Shown here: piece after piece, positions 1 through 6,205 of the stretch
How the letters are laid out: each line of letters starts with the position of its first letter
Numbering within the stretch: the first letter of the stretch is position 1
From: a bacterium
GTDB taxonomy: Bacteria > Sumerlaeota > Sumerlaeia > MVZB01
Direction: 5' to 3'
NCBI GenBank assembly: GCA_023480605.1
Contig: JAMCWS010000320.1
Span: 14,236 to 24,276, forward strand
Length of the DNA: 10,041 bases
Position numbers and translations under genes: made by a program
The notes under the pieces: generated by a model
The model's input: only the letters and a program-made list of their open reading frames with translations
Databases searched by the model: none
Told to the model about the DNA's origin: nothing

Positions 1-113
1 TTGGGCCCCAGGCGCACCTGGATGAATCCCGCGATGCGCCGCTCGCCGTACGTCCACACGAGCGCCATCACCGCCATCCACGCCAGCATGATCGCCCCGA
101 CATACATCGAGGC
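1..113. repeat. 113-base exact direct repeat, copy at window edge
   Basis: This segment is identical to 733-845, an offset of 732 bases (244 codons). It may continue beyond the left edge of the window. Read on the minus strand it follows AEYA in the middle of NuoH and encodes SMYVGAIML and then AWMAVMALVWTYGERR, i.e. the N-terminal helix and first loop in the wrong place. Identity ends at base 114 (g here, c at 846). Confidence 0.97.
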
Positions 114-948
114 GTATTCCGCCATGAAGAAAAAGGCGAACCGCATGCCGGAGTATTCGGTGTGATACCCCGCCACCAGTTCGCTCTCGGCCTCGGGCAG
201 GTCGAAAGGCGCCCGCTTGGTGGCGGCCAGCCCGCCGACGTAGAAGATGACGAACCCCACCAGCGCCGCCGGCGAACGGAAGATCGCCCAGCCCAATATC
301 CACGGGCGCGCCAGGCCAAAGGCGTCGTGCGACTGCCACGCGACGATGTCGCCCAGGTTGAGCGACCCCGTCAGCAGCACAACCACCAGGATGCACAGCC
401 CCATCGGGATTTCATACGAGAGCATCTGCGCCGCCAACCGCATGCCGCCGTAAAGCGACCACTTGCTGCCCGGCGCCCAGCCCGCCATCAGGATGCCGAT
501 CACCTCGATGGCCTCGAACCCCAGAATATAGTAAAGCGCTAGCTCCATGTTCGAGACGACCAGCCGCTCGGAGAAAGGCAGCGCCGCGAACGGCAGCAGC
601 GCGCCGACGAACACCAGCAGCGGCGCCAGCGTGTAGAGCAGCCGGTGGGCTACCGTCGGCACCACGTCTTCTTTCACCAGCAGCTTGATGCCGTCGGCCA
701 CCGGCTGCAAAACGCCCCACGGCCCGACCCGGTTGGGCCCCAGGCGCACCTGGATGAATCCCGCGATGCGCCGCTCGCCGTACGTCCACACGAGCGCCAT
801 CACCGCCATCCACGCCAGCATGATCGCCCCGACATACATCGAGGCCGACGACGAACGCCCCCGCAAACACGACCCAGGACGGAACACCCCTCAGCGCGGG
901 CCAGAGCGCCCCGGCGACATGTTGTTGTATCAGGTTGATCGATTCCAT
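1..948 (-). CDS. nuoH: NADH-quinone oxidoreductase subunit H (NuoH), frameshifted, chimeric and incomplete
   Basis: NuoH is the membrane subunit of complex I that helps form the quinone chamber and links it to the proton-pumping arm. The start is ATG at 948, with GGGAG a few bases upstream and the nuoD stop 13 bases away. The first ~35 residues (MESINLIQQH...) are in one frame. From position 845 downward the protein continues in another frame and is clearly NuoH: YGERRIAGFIQVRLGPNRVGP, then LQPVADGIKLL, LMAGWAPGSKWSLYGG, RAPFDLPEAESELVAG and YHTEYSGMRFAFF. No stop codon interrupts that frame down to base 1. After AEYASMYVGAIML the protein returns to the N-terminal sequence AWMAVMALVWTYGERR, which does not belong there. 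About 270 genuine residues are present and the C-terminal helices are absent. Removing about 25 bases near 816-840 would restore one frame and a normal first helix. Identity as NuoH is certain; the structure shown may be an artefact. Confidence 0.9.
733..845. repeat. 113-base exact direct repeat, copy in the nuoH 5' part
   Basis: This is the second copy of bases 1-113. Here it sits between the first ~35 codons of nuoH and the rest of the gene. At its upper end (845/846) the frame set by the ATG at 948 changes by one base. The sequence reads on smoothly through the lower end (732/733) into RVGP and the NuoH body, so the lower part of this copy is in its natural place. The upper ~25 bases look foreign to it. 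Confidence 0.97.
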
Positions 949-961
949 CGCGCTCCCGCCC

Positions 962-2119
962 TTACCGGTCCACTTCGCCCAGAACGATATCGATCGATCC
1001 CAGGATTGCCACGACGTCGGCGATCAGCACGTCGCGGCAGACCTCGCTCGTGATGCTCAGGTTGCAGAACGACGGTCCCCGCGCCTTGCACCGCAGCGGT
1101 TCCGTTTTGCCGTCCGATATGATGTAAAAACCCAACTCCCCGCGCGGATTCTCGCACGGCACATAAACCTGGCCCTTGGGCAGTTTGAGGACGCGTGGCG
1201 TTTTGCCGCGGATTTCCCCCTTCGGCAGCCCGTCCAGCGCCTGCTCGACGATCTTGCAACTCTCCATGATCTCGACCATGCGCACCCAATACCGGTCCCA
1301 GCAGTCCCCGACCGCCCCTTTGATCCCTGCGCCCACGGGGACGCTGAAGTCGAACCGTTCGTAAGCCGAGTAGGGCTTGTTTTTGCGCAGGTCGAAGCGC
1401 ACCCCGCTGCCGCGCAGGCAGGGGCCGGTCAGGCCATAGGCGATGGCCCGCGCGCCCGAAATCACCCCGACGTTAGCCGTCCGTTTGACGAAGATCGCGT
1501 TCTCGCTCAGCAGTTCGTTGTATTCGGGCCATGCCTTGCGCATCTGGACGAGGAACCTGCGGATGTCGCCCGCCACCTCGGGCGTCAGGTCGGCCCGCAC
1601 GCCCCCGATGCGCGGGTAATGGTAGAGCAGCCGTCCGCCGCTGAGTTTCTCGAAGATCGACAGGATGGCCTCACGCTCGCGGAAGCCGTACAGGAACGGC
1701 GTAAATGCCCCCAGGTCGAGCGCATACGTTCCGAACGAGATCAGGTGCGAGGCGATCCGGTTGAGTTCGGCCACGATCACCCGCAGCCACGCCGCCCGCT
1801 CCGGCACCGCGAAGCCGCCCAGCTTCTCCACCCCCAAGCAGAAAGCCAGGGCGTTGTTCATCGAGGCCAGGTAATCCAGCCGGTCGGTGTAGGGTACGCC
1901 CTGCGCGTAAGTCACCGATTCGGTGATTTTCTCGAAGCACCGGTGGAGGTAGCCGATGTAGGGCACCGTCTCGCGCACCATCTCGCCGTCGGTGCGCACC
2001 ACCAGTCGCAGCACGCCGTGCGTCGAGGGGTGCTGCGGCCCCATGTTGACCAGCAATTCCTCGCTCTGAAGGCTGTCATGGAGAATCGGCTCGGAAGATT
2101 GGGCTTCTTTATGGATCAT
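962..2119 (-). CDS. nuoD: NADH-quinone oxidoreductase subunit D (NuoD, 49 kDa type)
   Basis: NuoD is the peripheral-arm subunit that, with NuoB, lines the quinone reduction site of complex I; it descends from the large subunit of NiFe hydrogenases. The 385-residue product is of normal length. It carries GPQHPSTHG at residues 27-35, whose histidine contacts the quinone headgroup in studied complexes. Y83, in YTDRLDYL, matches the conserved quinone-site tyrosine, and the protein ends with the canonical GSIDIVLGEVDR. The Cys ligands of NiFe hydrogenase are absent, as expected for NuoD. The ATG at 2119 is preferred because the conserved core begins soon after it and an in-frame TAA lies about 24 bases upstream. 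No clear ribosome binding site precedes it. The 90-base gap to nuoC holds a hexamer repeat. The TAA stop lies 13 bases before nuoH. Confidence 0.97.
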   Translation of the reverse strand: MIHKEAQSSEPILHDSLQSEELLVNMGPQHPSTHGVLRLVVRTDGEMVRETVPYIGYLHRCFEKITESVTYAQGVPYTDRLDYLASMNNALAFCLGVEKLGGFAVPERAAWLRVIVAELNRIASHLISFGTYALDLGAFTPFLYGFREREAILSIFEKLSGGRLLYHYPRIGGVRADLTPEVAGDIRRFLVQMRKAWPEYNELLSENAIFVKRTANVGVISGARAIAYGLTGPCLRGSGVRFDLRKNKPYSAYERFDFSVPVGAGIKGAVGDCWDRYWVRMVEIMESCKIVEQALDGLPKGEIRGKTPRVLKLPKGQVYVPCENPRGELGFYIISDGKTEPLRCKARGPSFCNLSITSEVCRDVLIADVVAILGSIDIVLGEVDR

Positions 2120-2133
2120 GTCGTATCGCGCTG

Positions 2134-2181
2134 ATGCTCGTTATCGTTATCGTAATCGTGCTCATGCCCTTCATCGTGCTC
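2134..2181 (-). repeat. Degenerate hexamer repeat between nuoC and nuoD
   Basis: Eight consecutive hexamers of the form GANNAC or close variants on the minus strand (GTNNTC on the plus strand), among them gttatc twice, gtaatc and gtgctc twice. It occupies the nuoC-nuoD gap, immediately upstream of the nuoD start. A related run lies at 3385-3420. In one frame it would read as an Asp/Glu/His/Asn-rich peptide, but no gene uses that frame. Confidence 0.7.
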
Positions 2182-2209
2182 GCAAACGAATCTCCCCGGT
2201 CTCCCGCCC

Positions 2210-2707
2210 CTACACATTCGGTATCCCGTGATACTCCTCCGGCTGCACATAATCCTTCCGCAGCGGATGGCCTTCCCAATCTTCCGGCAGCAGTATGCGC
2301 CGCAGGTCCGGATGTCCTTCGTATACGATCCCCATCATGTCGTAGGCCTCGCGTTCGTGCCAATTGGCCGCCGGCCAGAGATCGGCCACCGACGCCAGGC
2401 GCGCCGCGTCGCGCGGCAGATCGACCGCGATCGTCACCTCGTGATCGCGCGCGAACGAATAGAGGTGCAGGACCGACGACAGCCGCTCGGCGGACTCCGC
2501 CCCGCTGCTGCCCATCCAGTCGACGGCCGAGACCAGGCGCAGATAGTCGAATTTCAGGGCCGGATCGTCGCGCAGGAAGCGCGCGACATCGTGGTAAGCC
2601 TCGGCTTTGACCCCGATCCATGGGTCGCCGGTCTCGGGTGGCGGCCACTCGCCGATCGCCTCGCCGAACCGTTCGCGCAGCAGCGCATGGATCGTTTCCA
2701 TCGTCAT
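2210..2707 (-). CDS. nuoC: NADH-quinone oxidoreductase subunit C (NuoC, 30 kDa type)
   Basis: NuoC is a hydrophilic peripheral-arm subunit that binds NuoD and stabilises the quinone-reducing module. The product has 165 residues, normal for an unfused NuoC. The family signature is near the end: WHEREAYDMMGIVYEG followed by HPDLRRILLPEDW and GHPLRKDY. The N-terminal half (KFDYLRLVSAVDWMG, LHLYSF) fits the NuoC fold. The ATG at 2707 is chosen because it overlaps the nuoB TGA as ATGA, typical of translational coupling; a second ATG two codons later (2701) is possible. The frame stays open to an ATG at 2902, but that extension lies wholly inside nuoB and looks like antisense-style Arg/Pro-rich filler. 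NuoC and NuoD are separate genes, not the fused NuoCD of enterobacteria. Confidence 0.96.
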   Translation of the reverse strand: MTMETIHALLRERFGEAIGEWPPPETGDPWIGVKAEAYHDVARFLRDDPALKFDYLRLVSAVDWMGSSGAESAERLSSVLHLYSFARDHEVTIAVDLPRDAARLASVADLWPAANWHEREAYDMMGIVYEGHPDLRRILLPEDWEGHPLRKDYVQPEEYHGIPNV

Positions 2708-3333
2708 TGCGCGCCCCCGTCCTTTCCGCCCCCGGCCGGTTTCGCATACCGTTCGATGATCGGTCGTCCCGTGGCGATCTTGCGTTGCAGGGCCAACAGC
2801 GCGTCGATCAACGCTTCGGGCCGGGGCGGGCACCCGGGCACGTAAACGTCGACCGGGATAAACCGGTCGATCCCCTTGACGACGTGGTAACCGAATTTGC
2901 AATAGGGGCCGCCACCCACCGTGCAGGCGCCCATCGCCATGACAAACTTGGGCTCGGGCATCTGTTCGTAGAGGCGCTTGACGCGCGGCATCATCTTGTA
3001 GGTGACCGTCCCGGCGACGATCATCAGGTCGGCCTGCCGCGGCGTCGGGCGGAAAGCTCCCGCCCCGAAGCGATCGAGATCGAATCGCGAAGCCCCCACG
3101 GCCATCATCTCGATCGCGCAGCAGGCCAGTCCGAACGTCAGCGGCCAGATCGAGCTGGCCCGCGCCCAGTTGATCGCCGCGTCCAGGGGAACGACCATGA
3201 CCGAAGTCGAAAGCCCCTCCGATTTAATCGTATTCAGATAAGTCAGATAGCGGGTCAGATCGCGCGGATCCTGCACGGCCGCCCTGAGCATCTGCTCGGC
3301 GGTCTGGGGCGGATTATTATCGGATTTGTCCAT
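2704..3333 (-). CDS. nuoB: NADH-quinone oxidoreductase subunit B (NuoB, PSST type)
   Basis: NuoB carries the terminal 4Fe-4S cluster N2 that hands electrons to quinone at the NuoB/NuoD interface. The 209-residue protein has all four ligand cysteines: tandem C71-C72 in FGLACCAIEMM, C137 in GACTVGGGPY and C168 in YVPGCPPRPEAL. The segment between them (GGGPYCKFGYHVVKGIDRF) contains an extra cysteine, C145, not known to be a ligand. The N-terminal ~45 residues are polar and variable, as in many NuoB proteins. The ATG at 3333 precedes this region; the upstream sequence offers only a weak ribosome binding site. The 100-base gap to nuoA contains the TTTCGCGAAA palindrome and a hexamer repeat. The stop overlaps the start of nuoC by four bases. 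Confidence 0.97.
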   Translation of the reverse strand: MDKSDNNPPQTAEQMLRAAVQDPRDLTRYLTYLNTIKSEGLSTSVMVVPLDAAINWARASSIWPLTFGLACCAIEMMAVGASRFDLDRFGAGAFRPTPRQADLMIVAGTVTYKMMPRVKRLYEQMPEPKFVMAMGACTVGGGPYCKFGYHVVKGIDRFIPVDVYVPGCPPRPEALIDALLALQRKIATGRPIIERYAKPAGGGKDGGAQ

Positions 3334-3362
3334 ATTCCAATTGAGTCGTAAGCTTTCGGTTT

Positions 3363-3372
3363 TTTCGCGAAA
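3363..3372. promoter_or_regulatory. TTTCGCGAAA palindrome upstream of nuoB
   Basis: A perfect 10-base palindrome about 30 bases before the nuoB start, in the gap between nuoA and nuoB. It could be a small protein-binding site or chance. No factor can be named from the sequence. Confidence 0.25.
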
Positions 3373-3384
3373 CAGGCTTGTCTT

Positions 3385-3420
3385 CAGCTCGTGCTCGTTC
3401 TCGTAGTCGATTACGCTCTC
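3385..3420 (-). repeat. Degenerate hexamer repeat between nuoA and nuoB
   Basis: Six hexamer units (cagctc, gtgctc, gttctc, gtagtc, gattac, gctctc on the plus strand), most matching the GTNNTC pattern seen at 2134-2181. It lies just past the nuoA stop. That both sizeable intergenic gaps of the operon carry the same degenerate pattern suggests a genome-wide intergenic repeat family. Confidence 0.6.
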
Positions 3421-3433
3421 GCATCCGCAACGC

Positions 3434-3910
3434 TCACGAAACCAGCGCCGTCTCCTTCGCCCGCGCGACGGGCGCAGCCGCCTCGCCGGCGCCCTGCTCC
3501 GGCTTGAAGATCTCGGCGGGCATTTCGTCCGTGTGCCGGATCCAGTCCAGGTTGCCCCAGAACCACTCGTAGGCCAGCCCCAGCGCCAGCACGATCAGGA
3601 AGACCAGAATCGCCACGAGCGCGGCGATGCCGTAGCCCGCCGCTCCCAGTTCCTTGAGCACCAATCCCGCCGGCAACAGCACGACCACTTCCACGTCGAA
3701 CAGCAGGTAAACCAGGGCGATCGTGTAGAAACGGCTGTTGAATCGGATCCACGAGGGGCCGATCGTCGGCTCGCCGCATTCGTAGACGGCCATCTTGTCT
3801 TTGCCGAATTTGCTGGGGCGGACCAGGCTGCCCAAAAGCAGGTTGCCGAATACGAACAGGCAACCCAGCACGATGAAAACCAAAACCGCGGCGAATTGAG
3901 TGTAGAGCAT
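3434..3910 (-). CDS. nuoA: NADH-quinone oxidoreductase subunit A (NuoA)
   Basis: NuoA is a small membrane subunit of complex I next to NuoH, J and K at the junction with the peripheral arm. The 158-residue product has three predicted membrane helices (about residues 4-29, 61-83 and 92-115). The conserved loop has YECGEPTIGPS at 43-53, where the cysteine is the known redox- and conformation-sensitive residue. The acidic FDVEVVVLLP motif is at 71-80. It is longer than many NuoA proteins (about 120-150), owing to a soluble Ala/Glu-rich tail from about residue 127. It is the first gene of the operon. The ATG at 3910 has no obvious ribosome binding site, and the leader from the predicted promoter is about 150 bases. 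Confidence 0.96.
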   Translation of the reverse strand: MLYTQFAAVLVFIVLGCLFVFGNLLLGSLVRPSKFGKDKMAVYECGEPTIGPSWIRFNSRFYTIALVYLLFDVEVVVLLPAGLVLKELGAAGYGIAALVAILVFLIVLALGLAYEWFWGNLDWIRHTDEMPAEIFKPEQGAGEAAAPVARAKETALVS

Positions 3911-3980
3911 CAGGCGTTTGGGCCGCCATCGCGCACGGGGCGGCCGGCTATCCGATTGAACCCCCGCCGGGCGAGGGCGA

Positions 3981-4008
3981 CCGGGATCGGTAAGCGATCC
4001 GGGATCGG
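3981..4008. repeat. Inverted and direct repeat in the nuoA leader
   Basis: The decamer ccgggatcgg occurs at 3981-3990 and again at 3999-4008. Within it, ccgg-g-atcg and cgatccgg (3981-4002) can pair as an 8-bp stem with one bulged base and a GTAAG loop. It lies about 60-80 bases downstream of the predicted nuo transcription start, so it could be an mRNA hairpin or an operator. No function is established. Confidence 0.4.
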
Positions 4009-4069
4009 CGCGCGGGGATTTTCCGGAGGATCGCGCAGCTTCCTGCCAGACTCACGCACACGCGTTGAG

Positions 4070-4098
4070 ATTGTGTCAAAATCCGCAAAGAGTGTCAA
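4070..4098 (-). promoter_or_regulatory. Predicted sigma70-type promoter of the nuo operon
   Basis: Read on the minus strand, a perfect TTGACA -35 box (4098-4093) is followed after 17 bases by CACAAT (4075-4070; 4 of 6 matches to TATAAT). The spacing is ideal and the orientation faces nuoA. It predicts a transcript starting near 4063 with a leader of about 150 bases. Confidence 0.55.
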
Positions 4099-4269
4099 TG
4101 CCTAATGGCCCCAAAATTCGATTTTTTCGAGCTCCCGCCAAGCTTAAAATCGTGCAATATCAATGGTTCGTGAAGATATTCACGGGCCGGCGCCCGCTCG
4201 ATGCCTCCGCGTCCGCGCCCGGGCGCCGTTTCCCCCCCCGCGTCTCCCTCGCTCGCCCCGCTTTCGCCC

Positions 4270-4299
4270 TTGTCAATACACCCTCGCTCCGTTTACGAT
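4270..4299 (+). promoter_or_regulatory. Predicted sigma70-type promoter of the plus-strand exported-protein gene
   Basis: TTGTCA (4270-4275, 5 of 6 to TTGACA) and TACGAT (4294-4299, 4 of 6 to TATAAT) are separated by 18 bases. They would give a start near 4306, about 68 bases before the ATG at 4374. Confidence 0.4.
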
Positions 4300-4357
4300 G
4301 GCCGCCGAAATGGTTCACCCATCGCCCGCCGGGAACCCGCCATGGTTCCCGTATTCC

Positions 4358-4363
4358 AAGGAG
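4358..4363 (+). promoter_or_regulatory. Ribosome binding site AAGGAG deciding the start at 4374
   Basis: AAGGAG lies 10 bases before the ATG at 4374. It is one of the strongest Shine-Dalgarno matches in the window. Together with the signal peptide that follows, it fixes this start rather than the in-frame ATG at 4065. Confidence 0.75.
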
Positions 4364-4373
4364 CCTTACGCCC

Positions 4374-5426
4374 ATGCGTTCCGCCATCGTGTTATTTTCG
4401 GTCGTGCTCGTGGGAATCACCTCCGCTTGCTGCTCGATCTGCGGCCGCGAGGAACACTCCAAATCCGCCGCCGACTCGTCCGTGGTCTGGATGTGCCACG
4501 CCGATGCCGCGGCGTTGGCGGCCCCGGGGGCGCAGTGGGAACACGTAAAAGCCAATCTTCCCGTGCTCGAGATGTTCATCGACCGGGTGGGTTCGCGTTA
4601 CAGCGACGGCGAGTTGCGCGCGATCGCCGATATGTGCCGACGCAACCGTATCAGGATCGCCATCGAATGCGGCGGGCCGCTCGGCGTCACCGCCCCCGAC
4701 GCCACCGAGGGCGAAACCTCCGCCCGCATCGAACTGAAAAAAATCGCCCGCCTGGCCAGGGCCGGCGCCACGCCCGACTATCTCAACCTGGACCACCCCA
4801 TCCGGCGCATCAACGAAGCTGCCGAGCGCAACGGCACGGCTTTTTCGCTCGATCAGGCCGTCGCCGAACTGGTCGACTACATGAAGGCCGTCCGCGCCGT
4901 CTATCCCCAGATCCAGTTTTACCTGCTGAGCAACTTCCCCAACTGGGGTTGGAAAGGGGAGCGCTCCTACACCGGCCAGACCGGCAAACCTATGGGGTGG
5001 GGCGATTATTATCCGGTCGTCACCAAGGCGATCGATGCCGCCAACGCCGCCGGCATCCCCTTGGCGGGCGTCACGGTCGATTTCCCTTACGACTACGCCA
5101 CCGGCCTGGTTCGCCATCCCGGTTTCGCCAACGATCCCCAACGCACCGACTGGATCGCCCGCATCCGCGAACTCGAAAACCTGGTCCACGGCCGGGGACT
5201 CAAGTTCACGCTGATCGTCAACTCTCAGCGTGGCGGCGCCCGCGATCCGAAACTCTACAGCGAAGATACCCTCGCCTACATCGACCTCTATCGCGCCGCC
5301 GGCGGCAAACCCGACGTCTGGCTGGTGGAAAGCTGGTATCGTTATCCCCGCCGGGTCGTCCCCGAAACCGAACCCTACACGATGACCAACCTGGTCTGGG
5401 AAGTCATGAAAAAGGTGGAAAAATAG
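4374..5426 (+). CDS. Exported protein of unknown function, possibly TIM-barrel fold
   Basis: I do not recognise this gene. The 350-residue product starts with a typical export signal: MRSAIVLFSV, a hydrophobic stretch to residue 16, then SACC. C19 or C20 could be a lipidation site, but TSAC is a poor lipobox, so it may instead be an ordinary secreted protein. The mature part alternates predicted strands and helices in a way that recalls a TIM barrel: IRIAIECGG (93-101), PDYLNLDHP (134-142), IQFYLLSNFPNWGW (180-193), LAGVTVDFPYDY (230-241), LKFTLIVNS (276-284) and VWLVESWYRY (315-324). Acidic residues at strand ends (E99, D140, D236, E319) could be catalytic, as in glycoside hydrolases, but this is inference. 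It is the only plus-strand gene, has its own promoter and converges on plsC. The frame is open from 4065, but the signal peptide and AAGGAG favour 4374. Confidence 0.85.
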   Translation: MRSAIVLFSVVLVGITSACCSICGREEHSKSAADSSVVWMCHADAAALAAPGAQWEHVKANLPVLEMFIDRVGSRYSDGELRAIADMCRRNRIRIAIECGGPLGVTAPDATEGETSARIELKKIARLARAGATPDYLNLDHPIRRINEAAERNGTAFSLDQAVAELVDYMKAVRAVYPQIQFYLLSNFPNWGWKGERSYTGQTGKPMGWGDYYPVVTKAIDAANAAGIPLAGVTVDFPYDYATGLVRHPGFANDPQRTDWIARIRELENLVHGRGLKFTLIVNSQRGGARDPKLYSEDTLAYIDLYRAAGGKPDVWLVESWYRYPRRVVPETEPYTMTNLVWEVMKKVEK

Positions 5427-5469
5427 CTCCCCTGCTTGCTATTCCATATGCCAGACGGTCACCTTTATG

Positions 5470-5496
5470 TCCCATAGGTCTCATAAGTCCCATAAC
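5470..5496. repeat. Three tandem 9-base units (TCYCATARG-like)
   Basis: TCCCATAGG, TCTCATAAG and TCCCATAAC follow one another without a gap between the convergent ends of the exported-protein gene and plsC. The sequence is AT-richer than its surroundings. It does not form a hairpin, so it is not an intrinsic terminator. Similar degenerate short repeats are, to my recollection, scattered in intergenic regions of some Planctomycetes-like genomes. Confidence 0.7.
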
Positions 5497-5525
5497 CGAT
5501 CCCTCCCATGACCGCATCTGCCGGG

Positions 5526-6197
5526 TCACGCCGCGTCTTCGATCTTCCGCTCCGCCGGCGCGGCCAGGAATTCCCGCAACTGTCTCATGATCTCCGCCGT
5601 CGCCGCTTCCTGTTCGTCTTTGCCCGTCACCTCCGTCGTGCGCGCCGCCGCCAGCGTGATCGGCTTGCCGTAAGTCACCAGAATCGGCCGATGGAAGTGA
5701 GGCAAGCGCTGCCCCTTCGGCCACACCCGGTATGCGCCCTCAATGCGAACCGGCACGATCGGCGCCCCGGCGCGCAGCGCCAGGTGCGCCACCCCCTCCC
5801 GCATTTCCATCAATCCGCCGTCGTCCGATCGCCCCGCCTCGGGGAAAATCAGCACCCGCCCCCCCTGGCGCAGGACATGCAGCGTCGCCCGGTAGGCGCC
5901 CACGCCGCCCCTCTCGATCGACACCGGATACGCCCCGAATATGCGGATCAGCCAGCCGAACGGCTCCACTTTGAACAACGCGTCCCAGGCCAAAAAGTTC
6001 ATGGCCTCATCCTGCCCGATCGCCACGAGCACCGGATCGTAGTAGGTCACATGGTTCGAAGCGAAGAGCACCGGCCCGGCCCGGGGAATGTTCTCCTGTC
6101 CGACCGATCGGAATCCGTAAAACATGCGGAAAACCAGCCGTAACGTCCGGCGGAGCCACGTGAGTCTTGGCGGTGTTAAAACGGTGGGGGGCGTCAT
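5526..6197 (-). CDS. 1-acyl-sn-glycerol-3-phosphate acyltransferase family protein (PlsC-like)
   Basis: This family transfers an acyl chain to lysophosphatidic acid or a related lysolipid at the inner face of the cytoplasmic membrane, in phospholipid synthesis. The 223-residue protein has the catalytic HX4D motif as NHVTYYD (H49, D54). A motif II region follows (NFLAWDALFKVEPFG, 68-81). Motif III is FPEAGRS (118-124), where most members have FPEG. Motif IV is APIVPV (145-150). A basic and hydrophobic N-terminus (about 11-30) is likely the membrane-associated segment. The ATG at 6197 lies 8 bases after the stop of the SecD-like gene and has no Shine-Dalgarno sequence, so it is probably translated by coupling. 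The exact acceptor cannot be told from sequence; related enzymes acylate other lysolipids. Confidence 0.9.
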   Translation of the reverse strand: MTPPTVLTPPRLTWLRRTLRLVFRMFYGFRSVGQENIPRAGPVLFASNHVTYYDPVLVAIGQDEAMNFLAWDALFKVEPFGWLIRIFGAYPVSIERGGVGAYRATLHVLRQGGRVLIFPEAGRSDDGGLMEMREGVAHLALRAGAPIVPVRIEGAYRVWPKGQRLPHFHRPILVTYGKPITLAAARTTEVTGKDEQEAATAEIMRQLREFLAAPAERKIEDAA

Positions 6198-6205
6198 GGG
6201 TGTGA

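Larger units (their letters stand above)
3911..4373. other. Divergent intergenic region between the nuo operon and the plus-strand exported-protein gene
   Basis: A 463-base stretch without a convincing gene. It holds the predicted nuo promoter (4070-4098, minus), the predicted promoter of the plus-strand gene (4270-4299), a short inverted repeat in the nuoA leader (3981-4008) and the ribosome binding site at 4358-4363. Small open frames on both strands are Arg/Pro-rich and show no family features. Confidence 0.7.

Noticed and set aside
1..845. Insertion sequence or other mobile element as the cause of the nuoH repeat
   Set aside because: There is no transposase and no terminal inverted repeats. 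The repeated segment is nuoH coding sequence.
935..2134. 399-codon plus-strand open frame opposite nuoD
   Set aside because: It lies antisense to an unambiguous nuoD and shows no domain features.
2134..2181. CRISPR array
   Set aside because: Units are 6 bases long, degenerate and contiguous, with no spacers and no cas genes in the window.
3910..4098. 62-codon minus-strand frame ending TGATG over the nuoA start
   Set aside because: The stop-start overlap is tempting, but its ATG lies at the predicted -35 box, and the product is Arg/Pro-rich without recognisable features.
4163..5590. 475-codon plus-strand open frame overlapping the exported-protein gene
   Set aside because: It is Arg/Pro-rich, lacks a ribosome binding site and is out of frame with the signal-peptide-bearing protein, which has natural composition.
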